Origin: Nocardiopsis metallicus
Lineage (GTDB): Bacteria > Actinomycetota > Actinomycetes > Streptosporangiales > Streptosporangiaceae
Assembly (NCBI RefSeq): GCF_014201115.1
Contig: NZ_JACHDO010000001.1
Span: forward strand, 5,952,001 to 6,016,000
Direction: 5' to 3'
Length of the DNA stretch: 64,000 bases
Shown piece after piece: positions 9,010 to 18,553 of the stretch. Positions within the stretch are counted from its first letter, which is position 1; every line of letters begins with the position of its first letter. The position numbers and the translations under genes are program-made. The notes below the pieces were generated by a model. The model was not told the DNA's origin. It did not search any database and saw only the letters and a program-made list of their open reading frames with translations.

Positions 9010-10652
9010 ACCACCCCCAGCCCCCGCAGAGCGCTCTGTCCGAGAACACCTCCCCCGAGACCGAGCCCGCCGCAAGCACGTTCCCCGAGAGCGCGTCCGC
9101 CGAGCCCCGGCCCTCATCGCCCCCGTCCCCCTCCTGGGACCGCCTGGTCTCCACCGCGCTGGTCGGCACCTCCCGCCGACCCGTCCCCGCCCTTCCCGAC
9201 CTGCCCCGCAGTACCCGTGAGGGCGCCGCCGCCCTGCTGGACCTGGTCGCCCTCGACACCGTCCGCGCCCGCGCCGGGTACACCGCGCACACCGCCGAAC
9301 CGGTCACCCCCGACGCACCCGACCACCGCCCCGAGGTCAGCGCCGCCGCCACCCACCGGCTGGACGTCATCCTCGCGGACCGCTCCGAACTCCTCCCCGA
9401 ATGGCTGCACCTGGCGTTCCGGTGCGGCCGCCGGGCCAGCCACACCCACATCCCCGACCTGCTCGAACGCGCCGCCCGGGACAGCGGGCTGCGCCCCCTC
9501 GTCGCCACCGCCGTCGGTGGCCGGGGCACCTGGCTGGCCTCGTTCAACGGTGCGTGGTCCTTCGTCGCCCGCGAACCCCTGGCCACCGACGTGTACACCG
9601 ACGCCGCCTGGTACGGCGGCACCCCCGCCCAGCGCCGCCGATCGCTCTTCGCCCTGCGCGCCGCGGACCCCGCTGCCGCCCGCGACCTGCTCGCCGCCAC
9701 CTGGCCGCAGGAGACCAGGGGTGAGGATCGGCGCGGCCTCCTGGAGGCCCTGGCGGTCAACCTCGGACCCGAGGACGAGGCGGTACTCGCCCCCGCCCTG
9801 GACGACCGCAACGCCACCGTCCGCGGCCGAGCCCTGACCCTGCTCACCCGACTGCCCGACAGCGCCCACGCCCATCGGCTCCGCGACCACCTACGCCACC
9901 ACCTGCGGATCGACCGCGCCTCACCGCGGCCGGTGGACGTCGCCGACCTGGACACCGGCCGGGCCGACCTGCTGCGCGACCTCGCCCTCACCGCGCCACG
10001 CAAGGCCAACCCCACCCACGACGAACGCTGGGTCCTCAGCCGCACGCTCCTCACCCAGGCCCCGCTGGACGTGTGGACCGAACGGCTCGACACCGACCCG
10101 GCCGGAGTGCTGGCCCTGGCCGCCGACCACCCCGAGTTGCGTTCGGCACTCATCGAGGCCGCCTGCCTGCGCGAGGACGCCGACTGGTCCAGGGCCGTGC
10201 TCGACGACCCCGAGGCCGGGCTGCCCCGGATGGTCGCCGTGGGCGCCCACGACCCGCTCGGACAGCGGATCGCCCCGCTACTGGCCGCCCTGCCCGCGGC
10301 CGAACGGTGCGCGCGGGCCCTCGCCGTCGCCGAGCGGGCCCACCGGCACGACTTCCTGGGCGAAACCCTCCGCGCCGTCGGCGCCCCGTGGACCCGCGAA
10401 CTGTCGGAGGCCGCCGTCAGACTTCTCCTCGAGGGCGGCGACAGCGCCCCCGCCGGCAGCCGACCCGGTGCCCGGCACAGCGCCCGGGACCGGGGCCGAC
10501 GGGTACTCCGCGGGGTCATCGCCGAACACATGCCGCCGCAGCACCTCGACCTCCTCCCGGAACGTCCGCCCCACGAGGAGGAGGCCCACCCCCACGCCCT
10601 CCTCCGGGACACCCTCCGATTCCGCCTCGACATGCACAGGGAGCTCAGTTGA
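9006..10652 (+). CDS. DUF5691-family protein
   Basis: 548 aa cytoplasmic protein, probably helical-repeat (HEAT-like), of the DUF5691 type found with MoxR-VWA operons. The GTG start overlaps the SWIM stop. A low-complexity Pro/Ser/Glu region covers the first 40 residues, then SWDRLVSTALVGTSRRP opens the conserved part. Repeated motifs such as RGRALTLLTRLPDS fit stacked helices. No catalytic motif is visible. It is probably a scaffold or adaptor for the AAA+ ATPase encoded next; that role is inferred from context. Confidence 0.8.
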   Translation: MNHPQPPQSALSENTSPETEPAASTFPESASAEPRPSSPPSPSWDRLVSTALVGTSRRPVPALPDLPRSTREGAAALLDLVALDTVRARAGYTAHTAEPVTPDAPDHRPEVSAAATHRLDVILADRSELLPEWLHLAFRCGRRASHTHIPDLLERAARDSGLRPLVATAVGGRGTWLASFNGAWSFVAREPLATDVYTDAAWYGGTPAQRRRSLFALRAADPAAARDLLAATWPQETRGEDRRGLLEALAVNLGPEDEAVLAPALDDRNATVRGRALTLLTRLPDSAHAHRLRDHLRHHLRIDRASPRPVDVADLDTGRADLLRDLALTAPRKANPTHDERWVLSRTLLTQAPLDVWTERLDTDPAGVLALAADHPELRSALIEAACLREDADWSRAVLDDPEAGLPRMVAVGAHDPLGQRIAPLLAALPAAERCARALAVAERAHRHDFLGETLRAVGAPWTRELSEAAVRLLLEGGDSAPAGSRPGARHSARDRGRRVLRGVIAEHMPPQHLDLLPERPPHEEEAHPHALLRDTLRFRLDMHRELS

Positions 10653-11758
10653 CCACCACCGCCACCAGCACGCAGGCAGCGACCGCTCTGCGACCCCACG
10701 CCGAGCAGACCTACGCCGCCGAGCTCGCGGCGCTGGCCGAGGCCGACGACCGCCGGCGCCCCCCGGGCTGGCACCTGTCCCCGTGGGCGGTCACCCAGTA
10801 CCTGCTGGGCGCCACCCTCGACGACGGCACCGAGATCACCCCCAAGTACATCGGCTCGCGTCGGGTGGTGGAGGTGGCCGTGGCCACCCTGGCCACCGAC
10901 CGCGCCCTCCTGCTCATCGGGGTCCCCGGTACCGCCAAGACCTGGCTGTCCGAGCACCTCGCGGCGGCGGTCTCCGGCGATTCCACCCTGCTGGTCCAGG
11001 GCACCGCCGGGACCTCCGAGGAAGCCGTCCGGTACGGCTGGAACTACGCCCGCCTGCTCGCCGAGGGCCCCTCCGAGGCCGCGATGGTGCCCAGCCCGGT
11101 GATGACCGCCATGGCGCGCGGCTCCATCGGCCGCATCGAGGAGCTCACCCGTATGCCCTCCGACGTGCAGGACGGCCTCATCACCGTGCTTTCGGAGAAG
11201 GCCCTGCCGGTCGCCGAACTCGGCATCGAGGTGCAGGCCCAGCGCGGGTTCAACATCATCGCGACCGCCAACGACCGCGACCGCGGTGTCAACGACCTCT
11301 CCAGCGCGCTGCGCCGCCGCTTCAACACCGTGGTGCTGCCGGTCCCGGACAGCGCCGAGGACGAGGTCCGCATCGTCACCCAGCGCGTGGAGCAGCTCGG
11401 CCGCTCCCTGGAACTGCCCGAGGTGCCCACCAGCCTCACCGAGATCCAGCGGGTGGTGACCGTCTTCCGCGAGCTGCGCTCCGGCCTCACCGAGGACAAC
11501 ACCACCAAGGTCAAGTCGCCCAGCGGCACCCTGAGCACCGCCGAGGCGATCTCGGTGATCACCAACGGGATCGCGCTGGCCGCCCACTTCGGCGACGGCC
11601 GGCTGCGCCCGGCCGACGTCGCCGCCGGCATCCAGGGCGCCGTCGTCCAGGACCGCGTCTCCGACGGGGTCGTGTGGCGCGAGTACCTGGAGACCGTCGC
11701 CCGCGAGCGCGACGGCTGGGGCGACTTCTACCGGGCCTGCCGCGAGGTGGGCGCCTGA
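10649..11758 (+). CDS. MoxR-family AAA+ ATPase (YehL-like)
   Basis: 369 aa AAA+ chaperone-type ATPase. Walker A is GVPGTAKT (Lys97), Walker B ends in IEEL rather than the common DE, sensor 1 is IIATAND, and the arginine-finger region is SSALRRRF. The start is TTG 10649, overlapping the upstream stop (TTGA), with GGGAG just before it. MoxR proteins work with VWA partners to remodel or activate other proteins; the VWA partner is encoded two genes later. The IEEL Walker B variation is the one unusual feature. Confidence 0.92.
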   Translation: MTTTATSTQAATALRPHAEQTYAAELAALAEADDRRRPPGWHLSPWAVTQYLLGATLDDGTEITPKYIGSRRVVEVAVATLATDRALLLIGVPGTAKTWLSEHLAAAVSGDSTLLVQGTAGTSEEAVRYGWNYARLLAEGPSEAAMVPSPVMTAMARGSIGRIEELTRMPSDVQDGLITVLSEKALPVAELGIEVQAQRGFNIIATANDRDRGVNDLSSALRRRFNTVVLPVPDSAEDEVRIVTQRVEQLGRSLELPEVPTSLTEIQRVVTVFRELRSGLTEDNTTKVKSPSGTLSTAEAISVITNGIALAAHFGDGRLRPADVAAGIQGAVVQDRVSDGVVWREYLETVARERDGWGDFYRACREVGA

Positions 11759-14067
11759 TGGGACGACCCCGACCGGACGCCGACAAGGTGAGTGTCCTCG
11801 GTGTCCGCCACCACGGCCCGGGTTCGGCCCGGGCCGTGGCGGCCGCCCTGGACGAGATCAAGCCGGACATCGTGCTGATCGAGGGGCCGCCCGAGGCCGA
11901 CGCGATCACCTCCCTGGTGGGCGGCCTGGAACCGCCGGTGGCGCTGCTGGTCCACCTGGCCGACACCCCCAAGGCCGGGACGGTGCGGTCCAAGGAGGGC
12001 TGGGGGTTCTGGCCGTTCGCGTCCTTCTCCCCGGAGTGGGCCGCCTTGGTCCACGCGCACGGACGCGGCGTCCCGGTGCGCTTTTGCGACCTGCCCGCCT
12101 CGCACTCGCTGGCGGAGCGGATCGAGCGGGCGGAGGCCGAGGAGCACGGGTTGAAGGAGCAGGCACAGGAGACCGAGGCGGTCGAGCCGGGTGGGGCAGA
12201 GCCGCCCAAGGTCCGTACCGACCCGCTCGGGGTGCTCGCGGAGGCCGCCGGGTACGACGACGCCGAACGCTGGTGGGACGACGTCGTGGAGCAGCGCGGC
12301 GACGGTGAACCCTCACCGTTCCCCGCGATCGCCGACGCCATGGCCGCCGTCCGCGCCGAGTCCGGCCCCGAGACCGGGCGGGACGCGCGCCGCGAGGCCT
12401 ACATGCGCAAGACCCTGCGCGCCGTGCTCAGGGAGGGGTACGAACGCGTCGCGGTGGTGTGCGGGGCCTGGCACGCGCCCGCGCTGCGCGACCTCTCCGA
12501 CTACCCGGTCTCCGCGGACAACGCCCTGCTCAAGGCGCTGCCCAAGGTGAAGACCACCGCCACCTGGGTGCCGTGGACGCACGGACGGCTCGCCACCGCC
12601 AGCGGCTACGGCGCCGGGGTGACCTCGCCCGGCTGGTACCACCACCTGTTCACCGCGCCCGACCTGCCGGTCCACCGCTGGCTCACCGAGGCCGCCCGGA
12701 TCCTGCGCGAGGAGGGCCAGCCGGTCTCCTCCTCGCACGTGATCGAGGGGGTGCGGCTCGCCGAGAGCCTCGCCGTGCTGCGCGGGCGGCCGCTGGCCGG
12801 GATCGACGAGGTCTCCGAGGCGGTCACCGCCGTGCTCTGCGAGGGCGAGCAGACCCGGGCGGCCCTGGTGCACGGGCGGATGGTGATCGGCGAACGCCTC
12901 GGATCGGTGCCCCCGGACACCCCCATGGTGCCGTTGCAGCGCGATCTCGTGTCCGCGCAGAAACGGCTCCGCCTCAAGCCCGAGGCCTTCGACCGCGATC
13001 TCGACCTGGACCTGCGCAAGGACAGCCAGCGTGAACGCAGCGTGCTGCTGCACCGGCTGAGGGTGCTCGGTGTCGAATGGGGCGTGCCGCGCTCCACCAG
13101 CCGCACCGGGAGCGGCTCCCGGGGCACCTTCCGCGAGTCCTGGCGGCTGCGCTGGGAGCCCGACATGGACGTGGCGCTGATCGAGGCCGCTCCGTGGGGG
13201 ACCACCGTGGTCTCGGCCGCCACCGCCCGGGTGGTGGAGATCGCCGCCGACGCCGAACTGCCCACCCTGACCGCGCTCACCGAGCAGTGCCTGTTCGCCG
13301 ACCTCGGCGAGGCGCTCCCGGACGTGCTCGCCCTGCTCACCGACCGGGCCGCGACCGACAGCGACATCACCCACCTGATGGCGGCGCTGCCGCCGCTGGC
13401 CCGCTCGGCCCGGTACGGGGACGTACGCGGTACGGACAGCGCCCGCCTGCGCGCGGTCGCCCGGCAGATCCTGGCCCGGGTGTGCGTGGGCCTGGCCCCG
13501 GCGGTGCGCGGGCTGGACGACGACGCGGCGGCCAGGTTCGTGCAGGCCATCGACCAGACGCACAGCGCCGCGGCGCTGCTGGACGAGGACGCCCGGGGCT
13601 GGACCGAGGCCCTGGAGTCCCTGGCCGAACGCGACAACGTGCCGGGCCGGATCGCGGGGCGGGTGAACCGCGTCCTCGTCGACGCGGGCCGGATCACCCC
13701 GGAGGAGCTGCGCCGCAGACTGGGCCTGGCGATGTCCCCGGGCACCGAACCCACCCGCGCCGCCGCCTGGCTGGAGGGTTTCCTGCAGGGCAGCGGGCTG
13801 ATCCTGGTGCATGACGAGCGGCTGCTCGGCCTCATCGACACCTGGCTGCTCGGCCTGTCCGAGGAACGGTTCACCGCCGTCCTGCCGCTGCTCCGCCGGA
13901 CTTTCGGCGCCTTCGGCGGTCCCGAACGGCAGGAGATCGGTACCGCCGTGACCAGGGTCGACGGCGGTCAGGCCGCGGTCACCCGGACCCGGCGCCCCAT
14001 CGACCACCGCCGCGCGGCCCCGGCCGTCGCCGCGGTGACGGCACTACTGGAGAGGAGCGGCGCGTGA
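11758..14067 (+). CDS. DUF5682-family protein (YehM-like)
   Basis: 769 aa protein of the DUF5682 family. The ATG overlaps the MoxR stop (TGATG). Conserved motifs are GVRHHGPGSAR and VLIEGPPEAD near the N-terminus and VVCGAWHAPAL about 240 residues in. The arrangement of His/Glu motifs recalls the TraB/erythromycin-esterase-like fold, but that link is my inference. Its place between MoxR and VWA genes matches YehM in E. coli. The C-terminal half looks helical and lacks recognisable motifs. Confidence 0.85.
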   Translation: MGRPRPDADKVSVLGVRHHGPGSARAVAAALDEIKPDIVLIEGPPEADAITSLVGGLEPPVALLVHLADTPKAGTVRSKEGWGFWPFASFSPEWAALVHAHGRGVPVRFCDLPASHSLAERIERAEAEEHGLKEQAQETEAVEPGGAEPPKVRTDPLGVLAEAAGYDDAERWWDDVVEQRGDGEPSPFPAIADAMAAVRAESGPETGRDARREAYMRKTLRAVLREGYERVAVVCGAWHAPALRDLSDYPVSADNALLKALPKVKTTATWVPWTHGRLATASGYGAGVTSPGWYHHLFTAPDLPVHRWLTEAARILREEGQPVSSSHVIEGVRLAESLAVLRGRPLAGIDEVSEAVTAVLCEGEQTRAALVHGRMVIGERLGSVPPDTPMVPLQRDLVSAQKRLRLKPEAFDRDLDLDLRKDSQRERSVLLHRLRVLGVEWGVPRSTSRTGSGSRGTFRESWRLRWEPDMDVALIEAAPWGTTVVSAATARVVEIAADAELPTLTALTEQCLFADLGEALPDVLALLTDRAATDSDITHLMAALPPLARSARYGDVRGTDSARLRAVARQILARVCVGLAPAVRGLDDDAAARFVQAIDQTHSAAALLDEDARGWTEALESLAERDNVPGRIAGRVNRVLVDAGRITPEELRRRLGLAMSPGTEPTRAAAWLEGFLQGSGLILVHDERLLGLIDTWLLGLSEERFTAVLPLLRRTFGAFGGPERQEIGTAVTRVDGGQAAVTRTRRPIDHRRAAPAVAAVTALLERSGA

Positions 14068-15314
14068 GCACGGAAGCAGTCGTGGCCGGGGCAGAGGCCA
14101 CCGGGGCCACCGGGAGCACCGAGGCCACCGGGGGCACCGAGGCCACCGGGAGCACCGAGGCCACCCGGGGCGCCGAGCGGTCCCGCCGCTGGCGTCTCGT
14201 CCTCGGTTCGGAGTCCCGGTGCGCGAACCTGACCGGCACCGACCAAGCCATGGACTCGGCGCTGTCCGCCCTGTACAACCGGGGCGACCAGGCGGCCTCC
14301 GGAGGTGACCGCGGGGCCGACCTCAGCGGTTCGGCGCCCCGCGTCTCCCGTTGGCTGGGGGACATCCGGGAGTACTTCCCGTCGTCCGTCGTCCAGGTGA
14401 TGCAGTCCGACGCCATGGACCGGCTGGGCCTGCACCAGCTCCTCCTGGAACCGGAGATGATGGAGGCCGTCGAGCCCGACGTGCACCTCGTCGGGACCCT
14501 GCTCTCCCTCAACCGGGTGATGCCCGCCGAGGCCAGGGAGAGCGCCCGCGCCATCGTGCGCAAGGTCGTGGACGACCTGGAGAGGCGCGTCGCCCAGAAG
14601 ACCCGATCGGTGGTCCGCGGGGCCATCGACCGCTCCGCACGCACCCACCGCCCCCGCCGGGTCGCGGACATCGACTGGAACGCCACCATCCGCCGCAACC
14701 TGGCGCACTACCTGCCCGAGCACAACACGGTCATCCCGCAGACCCTGGTCGGCTACGGCCGCCGTAGCCAGGGGGTGCAAAAGGACGTCGTCCTGGCCAT
14801 CGACCAGAGCGGTTCCATGGCCTCCTCCGTCGTCTACGCCAGCGTCTTCGGCGCGGTGCTCGCCTCGATGAGCACCCTGAAGACCTCCCTGGTGGTCTTC
14901 GACACCGCCGTCGTCGACCTCACCGACCAGCTCACCGACCCGGTCGAGGTCCTCTTCGGCACTCAGCTGGGCGGCGGCACCAACATCAACAAGGCCCTTC
15001 GCTACAGCCAGACCCTCATCGACCGCCCGCAGGACTCGATCTTCGTGCTGATCAGCGACCTCTACGAGGGCGGGGTGCGCGCGGAGATGCTCAAGCGGGT
15101 TGCGGCCATGAAGTCCGCCGGGGTCCAGGTGGTGGTGCTGCTGGCCCTCTCCGACGAGGGCGCCCCCTTCTACGACCGCCAGAACGCCTCGGCCTTGGCC
15201 GAATTGGGAGTCCCGGCCTTCGCCTGCACCCCGGACGCCTTCCCCGAGCTCATGGCGGCGGCGATCCAGGGCCAGCCACTGGACGCCTGGGTCGACAAGC
15301 ACCTCGACGAGTGA
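14064..15314 (+). CDS. VWA-domain protein (YehP/CoxE-like)
   Basis: 416 aa von Willebrand A protein, the expected partner of the MoxR ATPase. The GTG start overlaps the DUF5682 stop (GTGA) with GGAG upstream. Residues 11-35 are a degenerate hexapeptide repeat, EATG(S/G)T. The VWA domain occupies the C-terminal 180 residues and has an intact MIDAS: D247-Q-S249-G-S251, followed by GGGTNINKAL and LISDLYEGG. It is the last gene of the operon and is followed by a terminator. Confidence 0.9.
   Translation: MSTEAVVAGAEATGATGSTEATGGTEATGSTEATRGAERSRRWRLVLGSESRCANLTGTDQAMDSALSALYNRGDQAASGGDRGADLSGSAPRVSRWLGDIREYFPSSVVQVMQSDAMDRLGLHQLLLEPEMMEAVEPDVHLVGTLLSLNRVMPAEARESARAIVRKVVDDLERRVAQKTRSVVRGAIDRSARTHRPRRVADIDWNATIRRNLAHYLPEHNTVIPQTLVGYGRRSQGVQKDVVLAIDQSGSMASSVVYASVFGAVLASMSTLKTSLVVFDTAVVDLTDQLTDPVEVLFGTQLGGGTNINKALRYSQTLIDRPQDSIFVLISDLYEGGVRAEMLKRVAAMKSAGVQVVVLLALSDEGAPFYDRQNASALAELGVPAFACTPDAFPELMAAAIQGQPLDAWVDKHLDE
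14094..14165 (+). repeat. 18-bp in-frame tandem repeat in the VWA gene
   Basis: About four degenerate copies of an 18-bp unit (GAGGCCACCGGGAGCACC) encode EATG(S/G)T. It makes a flexible linker and is likely to vary in copy number. Confidence 0.8.
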
Positions 15315-15318
15315 ACCC

Positions 15319-15357
15319 ACCCGGGCGGGACCGAACCCCCTGCGGCCCCGCCCGGGT
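15319..15357 (+). terminator. Terminator after the MoxR-VWA operon
   Basis: ACCCGGGCGGG (15319-15329) pairs with CCCGCCCGGGT (15347-15357), 5 bases after the VWA stop. It may also serve the convergent VOC gene. Confidence 0.75.
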
Positions 15358-15387
15358 TCCCGAAACCAGGCACTCGGGTTCAGATCA

Positions 15388-15822
15388 TCAGTCCAGGCAG
15401 AACTCGTTGCCCTCGACGTCCTGCATCACGATGCACGACTCGTTGATCTCGTCGGCTTCCATCACCCGCACACACGTCGCCCCAAGCGCTTCCAGCCGCT
15501 TGCGCTCGGCCTGGAGCGTGGAGAGGCGCTCCTCCCCGACCAGCCCCGCCCCGGCCCGCACGTCGAGGTGCAGCCGGTTCTTGGCGGTCTTGCCCTCGGG
15601 GACCCGCTGGAAATAGAACCGCGGCCGTTTGCCCGAGGGGTCCTCGCAGGCGAACGCCGAATTCCGCTGCTCGGGCGGCAGCGTCTGACCGAACTCGTCC
15701 CAGCTGGCGAACCCCTCCGGCGGCGGAGGCACGACGTACCCCAACACCTCACACCAGAACCGGGCGACCCGCTCCGGGTCAGCGCAGTCGAACGTGACCT
15801 GAACATCCACGTTTGCAGTCAT
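15388..15822 (-). CDS. VOC (glyoxalase-fold) protein
   Basis: 144 aa vicinal-oxygen-chelate protein of the glyoxalase-like type. It begins MTANVDVQVTFDCADPERV and has a paired beta-alpha-beta-beta layout, ending MQDVEGNEFCLD, the common VOC C-terminus. ATG 15822 lacks a ribosome site but has TACGAT exactly 13 bases upstream, so a leaderless start fits. Such single-domain proteins may be enzymes or resistance binders; the substrate is unknown. Confidence 0.85.
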   Translation of the reverse strand: MTANVDVQVTFDCADPERVARFWCEVLGYVVPPPPEGFASWDEFGQTLPPEQRNSAFACEDPSGKRPRFYFQRVPEGKTAKNRLHLDVRAGAGLVGEERLSTLQAERKRLEALGATCVRVMEADEINESCIVMQDVEGNEFCLD

Positions 15823-15829
15823 GCGGGAC

Positions 15830-15835
15830 ATCGTA
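15830..15835 (-). promoter_or_regulatory. -10 element of a probable leaderless VOC transcript
   Basis: On the minus strand TACGAT begins 13 bases before ATG 15822, and no ribosome site lies between. Confidence 0.45.
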
Positions 15836-16633
15836 GCGGCGCGCTTTTCCCCGGCCCTACAAGGAATCCGCGGGCCCTCTGACGAAGGTTCGCGGCACCT
15901 TGCGGACCACCAGAGGCGACTGCAAGAGTCCCGGACTCCACGCGTTGTGTCCGGTTCCGGTTCTGGTTCCCCCGTTTCCCGCCGCTCGATGGTGGCCGTC
16001 TGCGCTGCGCGCGTCAAGGTCGTCGCCGTCGCGGCTTCGCCGAATCAGGGCGCTCCACCCTGACCCGCTTCGCTGCGACGGCGGTGGGCGGCTGTCGGGA
16101 AACGGGGGAGGTGTGGTCGGGGTGGCAGACGGGCCCCGAAAGGGGCCAAAAGGGGCCTAAGGCGCCCAACTGCCTCGGCCTTCGGCCGGTGCCCTCCCCA
16201 CCCCGGTGCCCAACGCTTGGCCGTGTCGCGGCCGGTCATTTCCGGCAACGGAACAGCAGCAGCGACGGAAGCGGCGCGCCGGTCCGTGTGTCGTGGGGAT
16301 GGCGCCCGAAACCCGCGTCTGGGGGCTGTCCGTTGCTTCCGAAACCCCCGTATCCCCGATGATCTTGCTACCAGGGGACCGAAACAGGCGCCCGGCCCCA
16401 GACACCACCACTGACCTCGCCGCCGCTGTTCCGTCCGGGCGAATGACCAGCCGCGACACGCCGCGCCGATCCCCGCAGGCCTGGGGAGCCCGGTGCCTCC
16501 GAGTCCGGTGCTTCCGAGTCCGGGGTGCAGCGGCCTGGTCGGTTCTCGTGCGACGAGCCCGCTGTCACCGGTGCTGTGCTCGGCCGGGCGGAGTCCCGAA
16601 GGTGAGGTGTCCTTCCTCGGGGACTGCGCTCTT
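15836..16633. other. No gene recognised
   Basis: About 800 bp with scattered open frames on both strands, none with a recognisable product or ribosome site. I see no RNA gene or clear repeat. Confidence 0.5.
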
Positions 16634-18088
16634 TCAGCCGGTGCCCCGGGGTCTGGGGCAGACGTCGTCGAGGTCGGTGACCGGGGTGAGGCTCACCGAG
16701 AAGCGGGGCACCTTGGTGAGGCCGTGTTCGCGGTCCCACAGGAGGTCGATGTCGTTCGCCCCCTCGAAGTACAGCACCGGGCGGTCGGTGGTCAGCGGCG
16801 CTCCGATGCGTTTGACCGGGTCATCCGGGGGTTCGACGCACACAGCGGACGGGGTGACCCCCACGTGGCCGCGTGGTGCACCGCCCTCCGACCGGTAGTG
16901 GGCGACGTGGTCGGCGCCGACCTGGGCGCCCTGCTCCAATGGCCCCTTCATGGTGGTGAGGAGCACGAACAGGGTGGCGAGCCCGTACAGGCAGACCGCG
17001 AGTACCGTCATCAGCCGTGGAAAGAACTCCGTCCCGCGACCGCCCAGGTGGAAGTACCTGAGGAGCCCGAACGCCCCCAGGGAGACGAAGAGGACGGCCA
17101 GCGCCGGCAGGAAGCCGGCCAGTGCGAAGAGCCGCCCCGGGCCGTTGGTCACCACGTCCCCGGGCGAGATCCCGAACGCCGCCAGATAGGCGTCCTGGTT
17201 GGAGGTGCTCAGGGCAACCGTCAGGGGCACGCCCAGGGTGGTCAGTCCCAGGGGGAGCCACGTGTTGATCCGGCCCTCCGGGATGTGCCGCAGCATCTGC
17301 CACACCCCGAACCCGCTGGGGAGGGCGAGCAGGGAGGCGGCGGCGACCGGGAAGACGTTCCCCTCGGACCGCCACGTGGCGGCGTAAAGGCCGAGGATCG
17401 CTGATCCGCCCACGACGCAGACCAGGAGCGAGGTGGCGAGGAGGAAACGCCAGTCGTCCAGTAGGTCCTCCGGAGCCGGATCCGTGCCGGGGTTCGTGGC
17501 ACGGGGAGGGTCCGGCGGCCCGACCACCGTGAGCCCGTCCGGTGAACCGGCTTCCGGGTTGCGGTTCGCGAAGTCCGCCAGCCGTGATCTCGCCTCAGCG
17601 AGGGAGGCCGCCTGGATGGTTCCCCGGGACCGCCAGGCCATCAGCCCCCGGACGGGGGCCGCGAGCCACCCCGGCCTGGTCATCCAGCCCCGGGGCATCA
17701 CCATGTACCGGCGCGACGGCGACAGCTGTGGGCGCAGACGGGCCGCGAAAACGATCCGAACACCCGCTCCGGCCCTGTTCAGGGCGTGGTGGAACTCCGC
17801 CAGGGCCGCCCCCGTCGAGCCGAGCGCGGCACCTGAGACCGGGACGCGCACGTCGTGCCGCCCCTGGCCGAGGCTCTGGACCTGCCAGGGCTGACCAGCC
17901 ACTGCTCCGAGGAAGGCGGCCTCGTCCTGTGGTTGCACCTCCACCCCGATGCGCACCACGTGGTCGTAGTACCGGGGCAGCTCCCCCTTCAACGGCTCGG
18001 GCGCGGGCGGCCCGGTAGCGGGCGCCACAGGTGGTCCGGAAGGCCGCGAACCCTTCCAGGGCCGCCAGCCGCGTCTGAAGAAGCGCAT
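16634..18088 (-). CDS. Hypothetical membrane protein
   Basis: 484 aa protein that I do not recognise. ATG 18088 is chosen for AAGG a few bases upstream; the longer frame adds a poorly composed extension. The first 200 residues are soluble and basic, followed by about five membrane segments (roughly residues 215-400), for example LLATSLLVCVVGGSAILGLY and ALAGFLPALAVLFVSLGAFG, then a soluble tail of about 85 residues. No catalytic motif is visible. It stands alone, convergent with nothing nearby. Confidence 0.7.
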   Translation of the reverse strand: MRFFRRGWRPWKGSRPSGPPVAPATGPPAPEPLKGELPRYYDHVVRIGVEVQPQDEAAFLGAVAGQPWQVQSLGQGRHDVRVPVSGAALGSTGAALAEFHHALNRAGAGVRIVFAARLRPQLSPSRRYMVMPRGWMTRPGWLAAPVRGLMAWRSRGTIQAASLAEARSRLADFANRNPEAGSPDGLTVVGPPDPPRATNPGTDPAPEDLLDDWRFLLATSLLVCVVGGSAILGLYAATWRSEGNVFPVAAASLLALPSGFGVWQMLRHIPEGRINTWLPLGLTTLGVPLTVALSTSNQDAYLAAFGISPGDVVTNGPGRLFALAGFLPALAVLFVSLGAFGLLRYFHLGGRGTEFFPRLMTVLAVCLYGLATLFVLLTTMKGPLEQGAQVGADHVAHYRSEGGAPRGHVGVTPSAVCVEPPDDPVKRIGAPLTTDRPVLYFEGANDIDLLWDREHGLTKVPRFSVSLTPVTDLDDVCPRPRGTG

Positions 18089-18199
18089 ACGAACCTTGTC
18101 TTTCGGGGGGTTTGGGGGAAGCCTACGGTGCCCGGGTGACAGCCCTCCCAGCCCTGTCCGGAAAACCCTTGGCCAGGCGATCCCGGTCGGAGCCAACCC

Positions 18200-18325
18200 G
18201 CGCTCACGCCGTTCGCGAAAGAGCTGGCCGCCCTTGAGGGCCTGCTCCGAGGAGGGGCGGTACCCACTGAAGACGCCCTGGCCGCGGCCTGGCCGACCTC
18301 ATGGCCTGACAGCCGCATCGGTTGA
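18200..18325 (+). pseudogene. Possible C-terminal coding remnant
   Basis: A frame without a start codon reads ALTPFAKELAALEGLLRGG and ends at TGA 18323-18325. Its third codon positions are GC-rich, as in the neighbouring genes, but upstream it meets a stop within 25 codons. It looks like the tail of a lost gene. The evidence is composition only. Confidence 0.25.
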
Positions 18326-18553
18326 CCCGCCGGTGCCGTCCTCCACGCTGCCCCGGTGTCCTTCGAAACACACCGGGCGTACCCGTGAGAACTCCTCTGA
18401 GTGAAAGCACTCGACCTGTTGGAGCTTTTCCCCACCGAGCCGTCGGTCTGACCCGGGAGATTGGCCGAAGGTCACAAGATCTCCCGTATCCCGTGCTTCT
18501 CCGGCGGAACCGGGTACCACCCGGGCATCATTGTGGGGATGATCGGAGGACGC

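Noticed and set aside
8906-11587. Very long antisense open frames opposite the MoxR operon and other GC-rich genes
   Set aside because: They mirror the GC-rich third positions of real genes and show low-complexity Arg/Gly/Ala-rich products with no motifs.
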